Shown here in pieces: positions 1 through 8,435 of a stretch of DNA of 64,000 nucleotides. Origin of the DNA: Pegethrix bostrychoides GSE-TBD4-15B (GTDB taxonomy: Bacteria > Cyanobacteriota > Cyanobacteriia > Elainellales > Elainellaceae); assembly GCA_019359155.1 (NCBI GenBank), contig JAHHHV010000071.1, positions 81,456 through 145,455 of the forward strand, given 5' to 3'. The position numbers were made by a program, and so were the translations under genes. Every line of letters starts with the position of its first letter. The stretch's first letter is position 1. Below the pieces are notes generated by a model. That model did no database searches. It saw only the letters and a list, made by a program, of their open reading frames with translations, and had not been told where the DNA came from.

Positions 1-762
1 TTCGCGGCCATACTCGTTAGCGAGGCGGGCGGTAATCAGCGACCCCGACTTTTGGGGTGCTTCAATCACCAGCGTGGCGCGGCAGAGTCCGGCAATAATC
101 CGGTTGCGGCGGGGGAAGTGAACCCGGTCGGGCGGTATGCCTGCCGGATGTTCGCTCAGCAGCAGTCCTTGCCGCGCCACCTGCTCGGCCAGCGTCCGGT
201 TAAACTGCGGATAGACAATGTCTAGCCCCGTCCCCATCACCGCAATTGTGCGGCCACCCGCATCAAGACAGCTCTGGTGCGCCTCGGTGTCAATGCCGTC
301 TGCTAACCCCGACACCACCGTTATGCCCGACTGCGCCAAAGCCGCGCTCAGCCGCCTCGCCCAGCGTCTGCCGTAGTCCGAAGGCTTGCGAGTGCCAACA
401 ATCGCCACAGCAGGCTGAAGCCCCTGGTTTTCTGAAGGCTCGATCTGGCCTTGATAGTAGAGAATGGGCGGCGCATCTGGAATTTCTAGCAGCCAGCGCG
501 GGTAGTCGGGATCGATTAGTGTCCAGAACTGGGGGTTGCGCTGCTGGTGCTGCGTCAATAGCTGCTCTGGATCAATTTGGCGGCGATCTTGGACGACGCT
601 AGCGGCAGTCTGTTCGCCAATGCCGCTGACCGCCAAAAGCTCTTGGTAGCTGGCTTCCCAGGCCAATTCCAGAGAGCCAAAATGCTCGTCTAGCCGCCGA
701 ATTGCCACTGAGCCAATCCCCGACACCTGCGACCAGGCCAACCAAAATGCCCGTGCTGCCAC
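1..762 (-). CDS. dprA: DNA processing protein DprA/Smf (3' part beyond left edge)
   Basis: Protects incoming single-stranded DNA and loads RecA during natural transformation. Read on the minus strand, a GTG at 762 preceded by AAGGAG opens a 254-codon frame that runs off the left edge. It shows an HhH-like N-terminus, then the Rossmann-type DprA core: VAIVGTRKPS near residue 130, SGLADGIDTEAH near 150, and the SGSLITA motif near 240. The family is usually about 360-380 aa, so roughly the last 110 residues lie outside. The reading frame is intact throughout. The upstream gene (884-1606) is on the same strand, about 120 bp away, so dprA may be its operon partner. Confidence 0.93.
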   Translation of the reverse strand, partial: MAARAFWLAWSQVSGIGSVAIRRLDEHFGSLELAWEASYQELLAVSGIGEQTAASVVQDRRQIDPEQLLTQHQQRNPQFWTLIDPDYPRWLLEIPDAPPILYYQGQIEPSENQGLQPAVAIVGTRKPSDYGRRWARRLSAALAQSGITVVSGLADGIDTEAHQSCLDAGGRTIAVMGTGLDIVYPQFNRTLAEQVARQGLLLSEHPAGIPPDRVHFPRRNRIIAGLCRATLVIEAPQKSGSLITARLANEYGRE

Positions 763-883
763 GCTCTGCTCCTTCTCTGCTGCGCGAGTTCTCTGCTAGC
801 CTAAGCTCACGAACCTCGCTGTTTCAGCTTTATTGTGCCCAGTTTGATCAGGGGTGGCTTGGAGCAGATCCAGCTTTAGCGAA

Positions 884-1606
884 CTATACTTTGGCTGCCT
901 TTAGATTGGCAGCCTTTAGATTCTGCAAATACTCAAACACGCTCTTATCGCCAATATCCGGCGGAATCGGCTGGATCACCTTGCGGATGGCAAACACGAT
1001 AAACAGCGCCGCCCAGACTGCCAGCAAGCCTTGCTCAACCCCTAGCGGCAGCCAGCCCAGCCAGTGACTCAGCAGCAGCAGCGGCACGGTTGGGGTTAGC
1101 AGCTTGGTTTCTAAGCGGTTGAAGCAGAACGCCTCTTTGAAGAAAATTCCGGTTAGCGCCGCAAAGGTAAAGCCCACGCCCAAAATTGTGACCGGATGCT
1201 GATAGACCGTCAGAGCAAATGGCTCTGGGTAGAAATGCCCGACGGCCAGCGCCGCCAAACTGCCTACCAGCCAAAACGCCTGAAGCGCTCGGTGCAGCGT
1301 CACCATATAGATATGAATCATCAGCAGGCTCACGCCCAGTCCTAGACTAAACCCCGTGTAGAGCAGCGTCAGCGCCATCTGCACCGTTGGGTTTTCGCCC
1401 TGCCAGAGCGCCAAGATAGCTCCAGCTGCAAAGCACAGCGCCGCTGCCATTAGCCCTGCTCGATAGATCACTACACCGCGTCGGTCGCTAGGGGTAATCG
1501 TAAACTCACCGAACTGGCCTTGATATTGATTCTGATACGGGATGGGTTCTGCAAATTCTGGCTGAGCTACTCCGTCCATAAGAAGATTGCGGGTTGCGAA
1601 AGGCAT
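884..1606 (-). CDS. DUF2301 integral membrane protein
   Basis: A 240-residue, very hydrophobic protein with about six predicted membrane segments starting near residue 47. A polar N-terminal 45 residues carries the stretch GEFTITPSDRRGVVIYRAG. The pattern matches the cyanobacterial DUF2301 (COG5413) family of conserved membrane proteins, whose function is not established. The C-terminus repeats a short motif (AANLKAA). It is divergent from the rarA fusion gene, with 90 bp between the start codons, so the two probably share a promoter region. The family assignment is from memory of the pattern. Confidence 0.75.
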   Translation of the reverse strand: MPFATRNLLMDGVAQPEFAEPIPYQNQYQGQFGEFTITPSDRRGVVIYRAGLMAAALCFAAGAILALWQGENPTVQMALTLLYTGFSLGLGVSLLMIHIYMVTLHRALQAFWLVGSLAALAVGHFYPEPFALTVYQHPVTILGVGFTFAALTGIFFKEAFCFNRLETKLLTPTVPLLLLSHWLGWLPLGVEQGLLAVWAALFIVFAIRKVIQPIPPDIGDKSVFEYLQNLKAANLKAAKV

Positions 1607-1696
1607 CTAGCTACTAGAATAGCGACTCTGGCCGCAGTCTCGCTGATTTGCTTTTTCCCAACAAACTATCTCAGCTTTTTACTCAGCTTTATCTCT

Positions 1697-3901
1697 ATGA
1701 CGCTGTTTGACCAGCACCGCCAGCATCTAATTGATACCGAAGCGCCGCTGGCGGCTCGCATGCGACCGCGCAGCCTAGATGAGTTTATTGGGCAGGCGGC
1801 CATTATGGGCCAGGGGCGGCTATTGCGGCGGGCGATTCAGGCTGACCAGCTTTCGTCGCTGATTTTCTATGGGCCACCCGGTACAGGCAAAACGACACTG
1901 GCTCAGATTATTGCCAACAGCACGCAGGCGCATTTTATTTCGATCAATGCTGTGCTAGCGGGCGTGAAAGAGATCCGCGAGGCGATTGCCACGGCTCAAG
2001 AAAAGCGCGGCAGGCAGAGTCAGAAGACAATTTTGTTTATCGATGAGGTGCATCGGTTCAACAAATCTCAGCAGGATGCGCTGCTGCCCTGGGTGGAAAA
2101 CGGCACGGTGATTTTGATTGGAGCCACGACCGAAAACCCGTATTTTGAAGTGAACAAAGCGCTGGTTAGTCGATCGAGGCTGTTTCAGCTGAAGCCGCTG
2201 GAGGCCGCAGATCTGCGTCAGGTGATAGCTCAGGCGCTGCAAGATCCACGCGGCTACGGCCACAAAACCGTGCAGATTGAGCCAGCCGCCGCCGAGCATC
2301 TGATCAACGTGGCGAATGGCGATGCGCGGACGCTGCTGAATGCCCTAGAGCTGGCGGTTGAGACGACTCCTGAGAACGCTGAGGGCACGGTAGAGATTAC
2401 GCTGGCGGTGGCCGAAGAGTCAATTCAGCATCGGGCTGTGCTCTACGACAAAGAAGGCGATGCCCATTTCGACACGATTAGTGCCTTTATCAAAAGTATT
2501 CGTGGCTCCGATCCCGATGCTGCCCTCTACTGGCTGGCGCGGATGGTTTATGCTGGCGAAGATCCGCGCTTTATTTTTCGCCGCCTGCTGATTTTGGCGA
2601 GCGAAGATGTGGGGCTAGCCGATCCGAATGCTGTGGTGATCGTGAATGCCTGCGTCGCTGCCTTTGACCGAGTGGGAATGCCAGAAGGCCGCTATCCGCT
2701 CTCTCAGGCGACGCTCTACCTGGCCACCGCACCCAAATCTAATAGCGTCATGGGCTTTTTTGACGCGCTGACCGCAGTGGAGCAAGAGCGCGAGGCCGAA
2801 GTCCCCACTCATCTGCGCGACTCTAACCGCGACAAGCAGGGCTTTGGGCATGGGGCGGGCTACCTCTACCCGCATTCCTACCGCGAGCATTGGGTGGCGC
2901 AGCAGTACTTGCCCAGCAGCCTGCAAGGGCAGGTGTTCTATCAGCCTTCGAGTCAGGGGCAGGAGCGGCAGGTGCAGCAGCAGGTGGCTCGTCAGCGTGA
3001 GGCACAGCTCGCCGCCATGCTGGAAGGCTTCGGGCTGGCTGCACCTGAGATGCTCACCTTCAGCCCTGCTGATAGCGCGACTGACCGCTGGCTTCAGCGC
3101 AGTCTCACTCAGGCTGGACAGCGGCTCGCTCAGCTACGCGACCATTTGTTTGAGTTGGCCAACTTGCAGCGGCATCATCTCGTCTTGGATCTGAACGCAG
3201 GTAGCGGTTTGCTGACCTGGGAGGCGCTACGGCAAGTTCCGGAGGGCGGTGTCTATGCTGCTGTGCAGACTTCAGCTGATGCTGAGGCGCTGCGCGAGCA
3301 AATTGCCCGCCTGCCCGAACTCAGCCGTCCGCTCTTACTGCCAGCGCAGGCTCAAGACTTGCCGCAGCAGCTAGCCCAGCGGTTTCCCGAAATGCAGTTT
3401 GACTGCATCATGGGTCGCAACGCGCTGGCCGCTCAGCCCGATCAAGTAGCGCTAGTCAACCAGTGGCTTAACCTGCTGCATCCGCAAGGGCAGATCCTGC
3501 TGGCTGAAACCATTCCACAGCGGACTCAGCGTCTGTATCAGCTTCTCAATGCAGAGACTTTGGGAAAGCAGCTTTATAAACGTCTTGTGAATGCAGAAGA
3601 AGCGATCTATGCGGATCCGACAGATGCAAAGGTGAACTGGAATTTGAGCGATCTAGAACAGGCGCTAGCATCTCATAGAATCAAGCTGACGAGTGAAACA
3701 ATTCAAACAGAGCTAACAGTCACTTCAGCGATTCTCGAACGCTGGTTTAGCCCAGGCCAGGAACGCCCCAGCTATTGCGATCGACTGGCCGCTCAGCTCA
3801 GTGCGGCTGAACTCAAGACAGTGCGGGAAGGCTTTTTGCGGCTGAAAAATCAGGTTGTCTTGTGGCAGAGCACGGTTGGCTATATTCAGATTTGGCGCTG
3901 A
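1697..3901 (+). CDS. rarA: RarA/MgsA replication-associated AAA+ ATPase fused to a methyltransferase-like domain
   Basis: The N-terminal half is a RarA (MgsA) clamp-loader-like ATPase acting at stalled replication forks. It has Walker A GPPGTGKT near residues 59-66, Walker B LFIDEVHRF near 110, and the sensor segment GATTENP. The C-terminal ~290 residues contain a Rossmann-like glycine motif, LDLNAGSGLL, near residue 495, followed by a class I methyltransferase-like layout. This RarA-plus-unknown-domain fusion is a known cyanobacterial architecture; whether the second domain methylates anything is unknown. The ATG at 1697 was chosen because typical RarA sequence (MTLFDQH...) starts there; the open frame extends upstream to 1520, overlapping the divergent gene. 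Length from this start is 734 aa, against about 430-450 for RarA alone. Confidence 0.9.
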   Translation: MTLFDQHRQHLIDTEAPLAARMRPRSLDEFIGQAAIMGQGRLLRRAIQADQLSSLIFYGPPGTGKTTLAQIIANSTQAHFISINAVLAGVKEIREAIATAQEKRGRQSQKTILFIDEVHRFNKSQQDALLPWVENGTVILIGATTENPYFEVNKALVSRSRLFQLKPLEAADLRQVIAQALQDPRGYGHKTVQIEPAAAEHLINVANGDARTLLNALELAVETTPENAEGTVEITLAVAEESIQHRAVLYDKEGDAHFDTISAFIKSIRGSDPDAALYWLARMVYAGEDPRFIFRRLLILASEDVGLADPNAVVIVNACVAAFDRVGMPEGRYPLSQATLYLATAPKSNSVMGFFDALTAVEQEREAEVPTHLRDSNRDKQGFGHGAGYLYPHSYREHWVAQQYLPSSLQGQVFYQPSSQGQERQVQQQVARQREAQLAAMLEGFGLAAPEMLTFSPADSATDRWLQRSLTQAGQRLAQLRDHLFELANLQRHHLVLDLNAGSGLLTWEALRQVPEGGVYAAVQTSADAEALREQIARLPELSRPLLLPAQAQDLPQQLAQRFPEMQFDCIMGRNALAAQPDQVALVNQWLNLLHPQGQILLAETIPQRTQRLYQLLNAETLGKQLYKRLVNAEEAIYADPTDAKVNWNLSDLEQALASHRIKLTSETIQTELTVTSAILERWFSPGQERPSYCDRLAAQLSAAELKTVREGFLRLKNQVVLWQSTVGYIQIWR

Positions 3902-3936
3902 GGTGAACTTGAAGCCTGCTGCGGATGGCGCTGTGC

Positions 3937-4563
3937 TTATCTCGGCTCCTCCACTGACCAGATGCGGCGGAAGCTCTTAGGATACTCAATGACCAGCCCG
4001 TCTCGATCTACCAACAGCTCGACTGAGAAATTGCGAACTAGCCCTTCATAGCGATAGATGCCGCCCTGAGAGCTGACCTCTAGACAGGTATAGCGCTGCG
4101 GCATCGCTCTAATCTCCATTTCGGGTATGGTGATGCAGACTGCCGAAATATTGCGGACTTCACCGGGCTGGAGCGCTAGTCTGCGAATGGCTAATGTGTT
4201 GGTGAAGGGGGTGATCGACAAATCGAGATCGACAGAGCCATTCAGCTCAGGGCAAGGTGAATCATCCTGCCCCCACCATTGCCCTGCGCCGTCTGAGCGC
4301 AGCCAGAGCGTCGTGCCGACTGCATCCAAGCGTTCAAGCCGCAGCGTTTGCACCTGCCAGTCAGGCGTAGTTTCAATTTGATAGCGGATTCTGAAGGGGC
4401 GACCATCTTTGATGCCCATCACTACGCTGTTTGCAACAATGCTGCCTGCTGAACTGCTGCCTGCTGAATTGCTGCCTGAACTGCTGCTCTGAGGCTCATT
4501 TTCAATATGCAGCTGCTCCATCCCTAGGCTGTTCCACTGCATCCACATAACCGTTCGATCCAT
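3937..4563 (-). CDS. Putative glycolipid-binding (DUF1089) family protein
   Basis: A 208-residue protein whose core resembles the putative glycolipid-binding family PF06475. The visible features are a W-x-G-hydrophobic N-terminus, the IRYQIETTPDW strand, the LRSDGAGQWW motif near residue 90, and the conserved segment ELNGSVDLDLSITPFTNTLAIRRL. A Ser/Gly-rich low-complexity insert lies at residues 24-42; at DNA level it is a run of near-repeats of 'gctgcctgctgaa'. It converges on rarA (35 bp between stops). The family name rests on structure; a ligand has not been shown to my knowledge. Confidence 0.7.
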   Translation of the reverse strand: MDRTVMWMQWNSLGMEQLHIENEPQSSSSGSNSAGSSSAGSIVANSVVMGIKDGRPFRIRYQIETTPDWQVQTLRLERLDAVGTTLWLRSDGAGQWWGQDDSPCPELNGSVDLDLSITPFTNTLAIRRLALQPGEVRNISAVCITIPEMEIRAMPQRYTCLEVSSQGGIYRYEGLVRNFSVELLVDRDGLVIEYPKSFRRIWSVEEPR

Positions 4564-4789
4564 GACCTGTCTCCCACAATTGCGACTATTCGGCTGATGT
4601 TGGCACCCAGATCAACCTCAAACTCAATAGCCGAAGCGATCGCAGATAGGACAGATAACACAGAATAGACAGCAACAGGGAGCGAGAAAATCAACACAGA
4701 AAAATCAACAGAGACAGGGCTGCAACAGACCTTTGCACCTTATCAAATAATTTGAGTCAGACTCAGCAATTTTAGGCAAAAACTGCCCG

Positions 4790-5608
4790 CTATGGAGCCG
4801 CCGCCTGAGTCGAATTGGGATCGCGGTTCCAAATCACCACGAAAGTAGCAGTTTTATCTGTGGACTGCACGAGGTTCACATATCGAACAGTGCTGCCTTG
4901 ACTGACTTGATAAACGGCACCGCCCCCAAACTCTCCTGCTTCGGCAAATGTAAATCCTTGGAACAAAGTTCGGAGTTCCTCCAGCGCAGCATCCGGACGT
5001 TTGCGCGATGCCCATAGAATATCCTCAATTCCCTCAACTTGGACAGGCTGAGCATCTGGGCTGCTGTCTGCGGCGGCGATGCTCTCCGCTGTAAAGTAGA
5101 GTTCTGCTTGGGGAAACAGATAGTAAGGAATGCCCAACCCAGCGGTTTCTGATGCTCCGACCGCTCCCAAACTGGTTTGAAACTGCCCCAGATAGTCCTG
5201 AAGCTGCTGCTCAGCCTGAGGTTCTGGTGACGGGGCAATCGCCACAGGGGAAGGCTCGACCGTTGGACTAGCGGGCACTGGCGCAGCAGCTAACGGGACT
5301 GGGGAAGGTGCGGGCGGCGGGCGGCGGGGCGGCGCTGGAGGGGCGACCCTGGCAACGGGTCTGACAATCGGTTTGGGGGCAGGCGGTGGTGGTTTGGGGC
5401 TTGCTTTAGGAATCGGCTTGGGAGTTGCAGAAGGCTTAGTCAGCGATTGGAGGCTGGAGAGCCGGACTTCTTCCTCTTTGGGCTTCTCTGCTTCGGGTGG
5501 TGGCTCAGCAGGGGGTCGGGCTGGCAGCGGCATTATCAGCAACAGCCCATGCAAAAACAGTGAGATCATCACCATTGGGCTGTAGAAAAATTTTAATAGC
5601 GAATTCAT
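4790..5608 (-). CDS. Proline-rich, TonB-like single-pass membrane protein
   Basis: A 272-residue protein with one N-terminal membrane segment (about residues 9-27), then an acidic stretch and a long Pro/Ala-rich spacer (about 30-135, many PKP and PPAP runs), then a globular C-terminal domain of about 130 residues. This is the architecture of an energy transducer or periplasm-spanning protein, but I do not recognise a standard TonB C-terminal domain. It lies downstream of exbD and pstS on the same strand, which would suit a link to ExbB/ExbD energisation. No exbB is present nearby. Function is inferred from architecture only. Confidence 0.6.
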   Translation of the reverse strand: MNSLLKFFYSPMVMISLFLHGLLLIMPLPARPPAEPPPEAEKPKEEEVRLSSLQSLTKPSATPKPIPKASPKPPPPAPKPIVRPVARVAPPAPPRRPPPAPSPVPLAAAPVPASPTVEPSPVAIAPSPEPQAEQQLQDYLGQFQTSLGAVGASETAGLGIPYYLFPQAELYFTAESIAAADSSPDAQPVQVEGIEDILWASRKRPDAALEELRTLFQGFTFAEAGEFGGGAVYQVSQGSTVRYVNLVQSTDKTATFVVIWNRDPNSTQAAAP

Positions 5609-5639
5609 ATATCAAGATAGGGCGCGCTGTCAGTAGAAA

Positions 5640-5666
5640 GCTCTTGAGGCAACACACCCCAAGAGC
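5640..5666 (-). terminator. Terminator-like hairpin after pstS
   Basis: A 7-bp stem, GCTCTTG/CAAGAGC, with a 13-nt loop. On the minus strand it is followed by TTTCT, so the U-tract is weak. It sits just past the pstS stop codon and may separate pstS from the TonB-like gene. Confidence 0.4.
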
Positions 5667-5690
5667 CGAACGATTGCCAATGAGCGATTT

Positions 5691-6710
5691 CTAGCGAACG
5701 CCTTCTAGACGCAGCAGCTCTTCAATCTTGACCCCGATGGTGTCACGACCGGCGAACACGCTGCCCAGCTTGCGAGCTTCAAAGTTGGAGCGCGCAGCAG
5801 TGTAGGCAGTAGCGGGTAGCGGCACATAGCCAACTTCGCTGACCAAATCAGTGTTGCTCATATAGTAGTTGACGAAGTTTTGCACTTCTGGGCGCTCAGC
5901 CGACTTGGTGCTGACATAAATAAACAGCGGGCGCGACAGCGGCGTGTAGGTGCCGTTTTCAACGTTTGCTGGATTGGGCATGACAGAGCCGTCGCCGCCA
6001 TCAATGCCGACCGCCTTCAGCCGCTGCTGGTTTTGCTCAAAATATGCGAGGCCAAAGTAGCCCAGCGCGTTGGCATCCCGCGAGACACCCTGCACCAGCA
6101 CGTTGTCATCTTCGCTGGCGGTAAAGTCAGCGCGACTCTCTCCTGACTTGCCCATGATTGCTTCGGTGAAGTAGTCAAAGGTGCCGGAGTCTGTACCGGG
6201 GCCAAACAGCTTCAGCGGCGCGTTGGGGAAGCTAGAGCGAATTTGATTCCAGTTGGTGATTTTGCCCTGTGCCGCAGGCTCCCACATTTTCTTCAGCTCT
6301 TCTACTGTCAGGCTGGAAGCCCAGGTATTGCCGGGGTTAACCACTACGGTCAGTGCGTCGTAGGCAACCGGCAGTTCAATGAAGCCAATACCAGAAGCTT
6401 TGCAGGCATCGATTTCCGCCTGCTTGATGGGGCGAGAAGCATTTGAAATGTCGGTTTCGCCGTTGCAAAACTTTTCAAAACCACCGCCTGTCCCCGAAAT
6501 CCCGACCGTAACGTTCGTGCCGCGATTGGCAGCCTGAAAGTCTTCAGCGACAGCTTCGGTGATTGGAAAAACTGTACTAGAGCCGTCAATCTTGATCGTA
6601 GAAGCTCCCTGGGAGAGCGCAGGAACAGAAGTCAGAGTAACCGCTAATGCTCCAATCATGCCGAGTAGGGTAAAGCGTCCCCATCTGCTTCTCATTCCGT
6701 TCGCCAACAT
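5691..6710 (-). CDS. pstS: Phosphate ABC transporter substrate-binding protein (PstS/SphX type)
   Basis: Periplasmic phosphate-binding protein of the PstS family, 339 aa. A signal peptide ends near residue 33 (ALSQG). Phosphate-contact motifs are visible: DGSST at 42-46, GTGGGFEKF at 73-81 and GTDSGTFDYF near 172. It stands alone: no pstC, pstA or pstB follows. That fits the cyanobacterial SphX-like or solitary PstS proteins induced by phosphate starvation. AGGAG lies 8 nt before the ATG. A three-repeat Pho box lies about 90 bp upstream (separate entry), supporting SphR/PhoB control. An alternative start at Met6 would shorten the signal peptide slightly. Confidence 0.93.
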   Translation of the reverse strand: MLANGMRSRWGRFTLLGMIGALAVTLTSVPALSQGASTIKIDGSSTVFPITEAVAEDFQAANRGTNVTVGISGTGGGFEKFCNGETDISNASRPIKQAEIDACKASGIGFIELPVAYDALTVVVNPGNTWASSLTVEELKKMWEPAAQGKITNWNQIRSSFPNAPLKLFGPGTDSGTFDYFTEAIMGKSGESRADFTASEDDNVLVQGVSRDANALGYFGLAYFEQNQQRLKAVGIDGGDGSVMPNPANVENGTYTPLSRPLFIYVSTKSAERPEVQNFVNYYMSNTDLVSEVGYVPLPATAYTAARSNFEARKLGSVFAGRDTIGVKIEELLRLEGVR

Positions 6711-6798
6711 AAGTCACACTCCTAACAGATGAATCTTTTTTATACCCCTCACCCTACAGGCTGTGGATTAAGAACTGATGATGCGGAGAATGTTCAAG

Positions 6799-6828
6799 AC
6801 TTTAAGTTTGGGTTATGGCTAGGTTAAT
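6799..6828 (-). promoter_or_regulatory. Pho box upstream of pstS
   Basis: Read on the minus strand: ATTAACCT, 3 nt, CATAACCC, 3 nt, CTTAAAGT. Three octamers at 11-bp period match the cyanobacterial Pho box consensus CTTAACCT at 7, 6 and 6 of 8 positions. The site overlaps the last codons of exbD. A possible -10 element TATAAA lies at 6739-6744, about 55 bp downstream. Binding by an SphR/PhoB-type regulator is inferred. Confidence 0.7.
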
Positions 6829-7255
6829 TCGCTCCGGCCTTCTGGTCAATCGCCAATGACACCCGATCGCCACCAATATCGCGCATGGTTTTCAGCAGCT
6901 TCACGACCTGGCTGTAGGTGAGGCTTTTGTCAGCTTTCAGCGACACCACGCCCTGAGGATGCTGCTCATAAAATTTCTGCATGGCGGCGGCGAGCTGGGC
7001 GGTATCGGCAGGCTCATCGTCCAGCACAACTTCCGCTTTGGCGTTCAGCCCCACCACCAGAACCGCCTTGTCGTCACTCTCGCCTGTGCCTGCGCCGTCG
7101 GTTTTGGGCAGCAGTAGTCCTGCAATCGGCGTGCCCGTCAGCGTCATCGAAACAATAATAAAAAACGTCAATACCGTCATCAAGACATCCATCATCGGGA
7201 CAAGATTGACTTCGGGAACGCCATCTTGATCTTGCCGATTGGTTTTAAATCGCAT
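6824..7255 (-). CDS. exbD: ExbD/TolR-family biopolymer transport protein
   Basis: Inner-membrane subunit that, with ExbB, uses the proton gradient to energise TonB-type outer-membrane transport. From the ATG at 7255 the product is 143 aa. It has a single membrane segment (residues ~17-38) beginning PEVNLVPMMDVLMT, including the conserved membrane aspartate at residue 23, and a periplasmic domain ending in a typical ExbD/TolR fold (DKSLTYSQVVKLL). The frame is open up to 7339, but the upstream part overlaps the recF end and does not look like ExbD. It lies 26 bp after recF. No ExbB gene is visible in the window. Confidence 0.88.
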   Translation of the reverse strand: MRFKTNRQDQDGVPEVNLVPMMDVLMTVLTFFIIVSMTLTGTPIAGLLLPKTDGAGTGESDDKAVLVVGLNAKAEVVLDDEPADTAQLAAAMQKFYEQHPQGVVSLKADKSLTYSQVVKLLKTMRDIGGDRVSLAIDQKAGAN

Positions 7256-7281
7256 GGGGTTTGCAAAATAAGGGATTAAGT

Positions 7282-8418
7282 CTAGCCAAACTGGACCTGC
7301 CCCGATTGTACGGTGAGAATCTGTGAAGACTTCAGCCACTGCGCGTCAAATGAGCCAAGATGCGTCGTGGTGATCAGAGTTTGAAAGTGATCTTGGATTG
7401 TTTCGAGCAGCTTGTTTTGACGAGTCAGATCCAGCTCGGCTAGGACATCATCTAGCAGCAGCAGCGGCGGTTCGCCAATCACGGCTTCAATGAGCTTGAG
7501 TTCGGCTAGCTTCAGGGCTAAAACCAGCGTCCGCTGCTGTCCCTGCGAGCCATATTGACGGGCGGGAGTTTGGTTGATAATGAACTCGATCTCGTCGCGA
7601 TGTGGCCCTACCAGCGTCGTTTTCTGCTGCTGTTCTGCGACAGCACGCCGCTGAATTTTTTCTAAAAACGCTGCTTGAATTAGCCCCGGATCGTCAGTAG
7701 CCGCAGCTACGTTGGGCGCATAGCGGATCTCTAGCTGCTCTGCCTGATTGCTAATTGCCTGATGCCAAGCCTGTGCCAGTGGCGCTAATCGCTCAATTAC
7801 CCGCGCCCGCCGCCGAATCACTCGTGCTCCAATTGCGGCGAGCTGCGCGTCCCAAACGGCGAGCTGGGTTGAGTCACGTTCGGCTGGCAAATGCTCAGAT
7901 CCGGCTGGGGGAAAGCCCTGTTTAAGCAGGGCGTTACGCTGCCGCAGCACGGTGTTGTACTGCTGCAAAATGTAGGCATAAACTGGCTCAAGCTGGGTAA
8001 GCAGTAGATCCAGCCAGTTGCGCCGCTCGCCCGGACTGCCGCGCACCAGCTCCAGATCGAGGCTAGAAAACTGCACGGCGTTGAGCACACCTAGAAAGTC
8101 GAGCTGGCGGCGCAGTGTTTCGCCATTTAAGCTGACGGTGCGCCTGCCATTGCTGCGAAGCGTCAGAGTTAGATCCACGGGGACGCTATTGCGCTCCAGT
8201 ACGGCCTGCACCTGCCCCAGTGGCTCGCCCTCCAGCACCAAATCGCGATCCCGCAGGGCCCGGTGAGAGCGCAGCGTCGCCAATAGCTCGACCGCTTCCA
8301 GCAGATTTGATTTGCCCTGGGCGTTGTCTCCCACCAATATTGTTTTGGGAGCCGAAAACTCAACCTGCTGATCCTGGTAGTTGCGAAACCGCTTCAAATG
8401 CAGGGACTTTAGGTACAT
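7282..8418 (-). CDS. recF: DNA replication and repair protein RecF
   Basis: SMC-like ABC ATPase that helps load RecA at single-strand gaps. The product is 378 aa, the normal family size. Walker A GDNAQGKS is at 30-37, the ABC signature [10 protein letters not shown] near 285, and Walker [13 protein letters not shown] near 322. The start [13 protein letters not shown] is canonical RecF. It follows the Ca2+-ATPase gene by 17 bp and precedes exbD by 26 bp, so ATPase-recF-exbD could be cotranscribed. Confidence 0.96.
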   Translation of the reverse strand: MYLKSLHLKRFRNYQDQQVEFSAPKTILVGDNAQGKSNLLEAVELLATLRSHRALRDRDLVLEGEPLGQVQAVLERNSVPVDLTLTLRSNGRRTVSLNGETLRRQLDFLGVLNAVQFSSLDLELVRGSPGERRNWLDLLLTQLEPVYAYILQQYNTVLRQRNALLKQGFPPAGSEHLPAERDSTQLAVWDAQLAAIGARVIRRRARVIERLAPLAQAWHQAISNQAEQLEIRYAPNVAAATDDPGLIQAAFLEKIQRRAVAEQQQKTTLVGPHRDEIEFIINQTPARQYGSQGQQRTLVLALKLAELKLIEAVIGEPPLLLLDDVLAELDLTRQNKLLETIQDHFQTLITTTHLGSFDAQWLKSSQILTVQSGQVQFG

Positions 8419-8435
8419 GCTGCCTAGATTTCTGC

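Noticed and set aside
5373..5585. Gly-rich plus-strand frame opposite the TonB-like gene
   Set aside because: Complement of the proline-rich spacer; the minus-strand frame has a membrane anchor and full-length domain layout.
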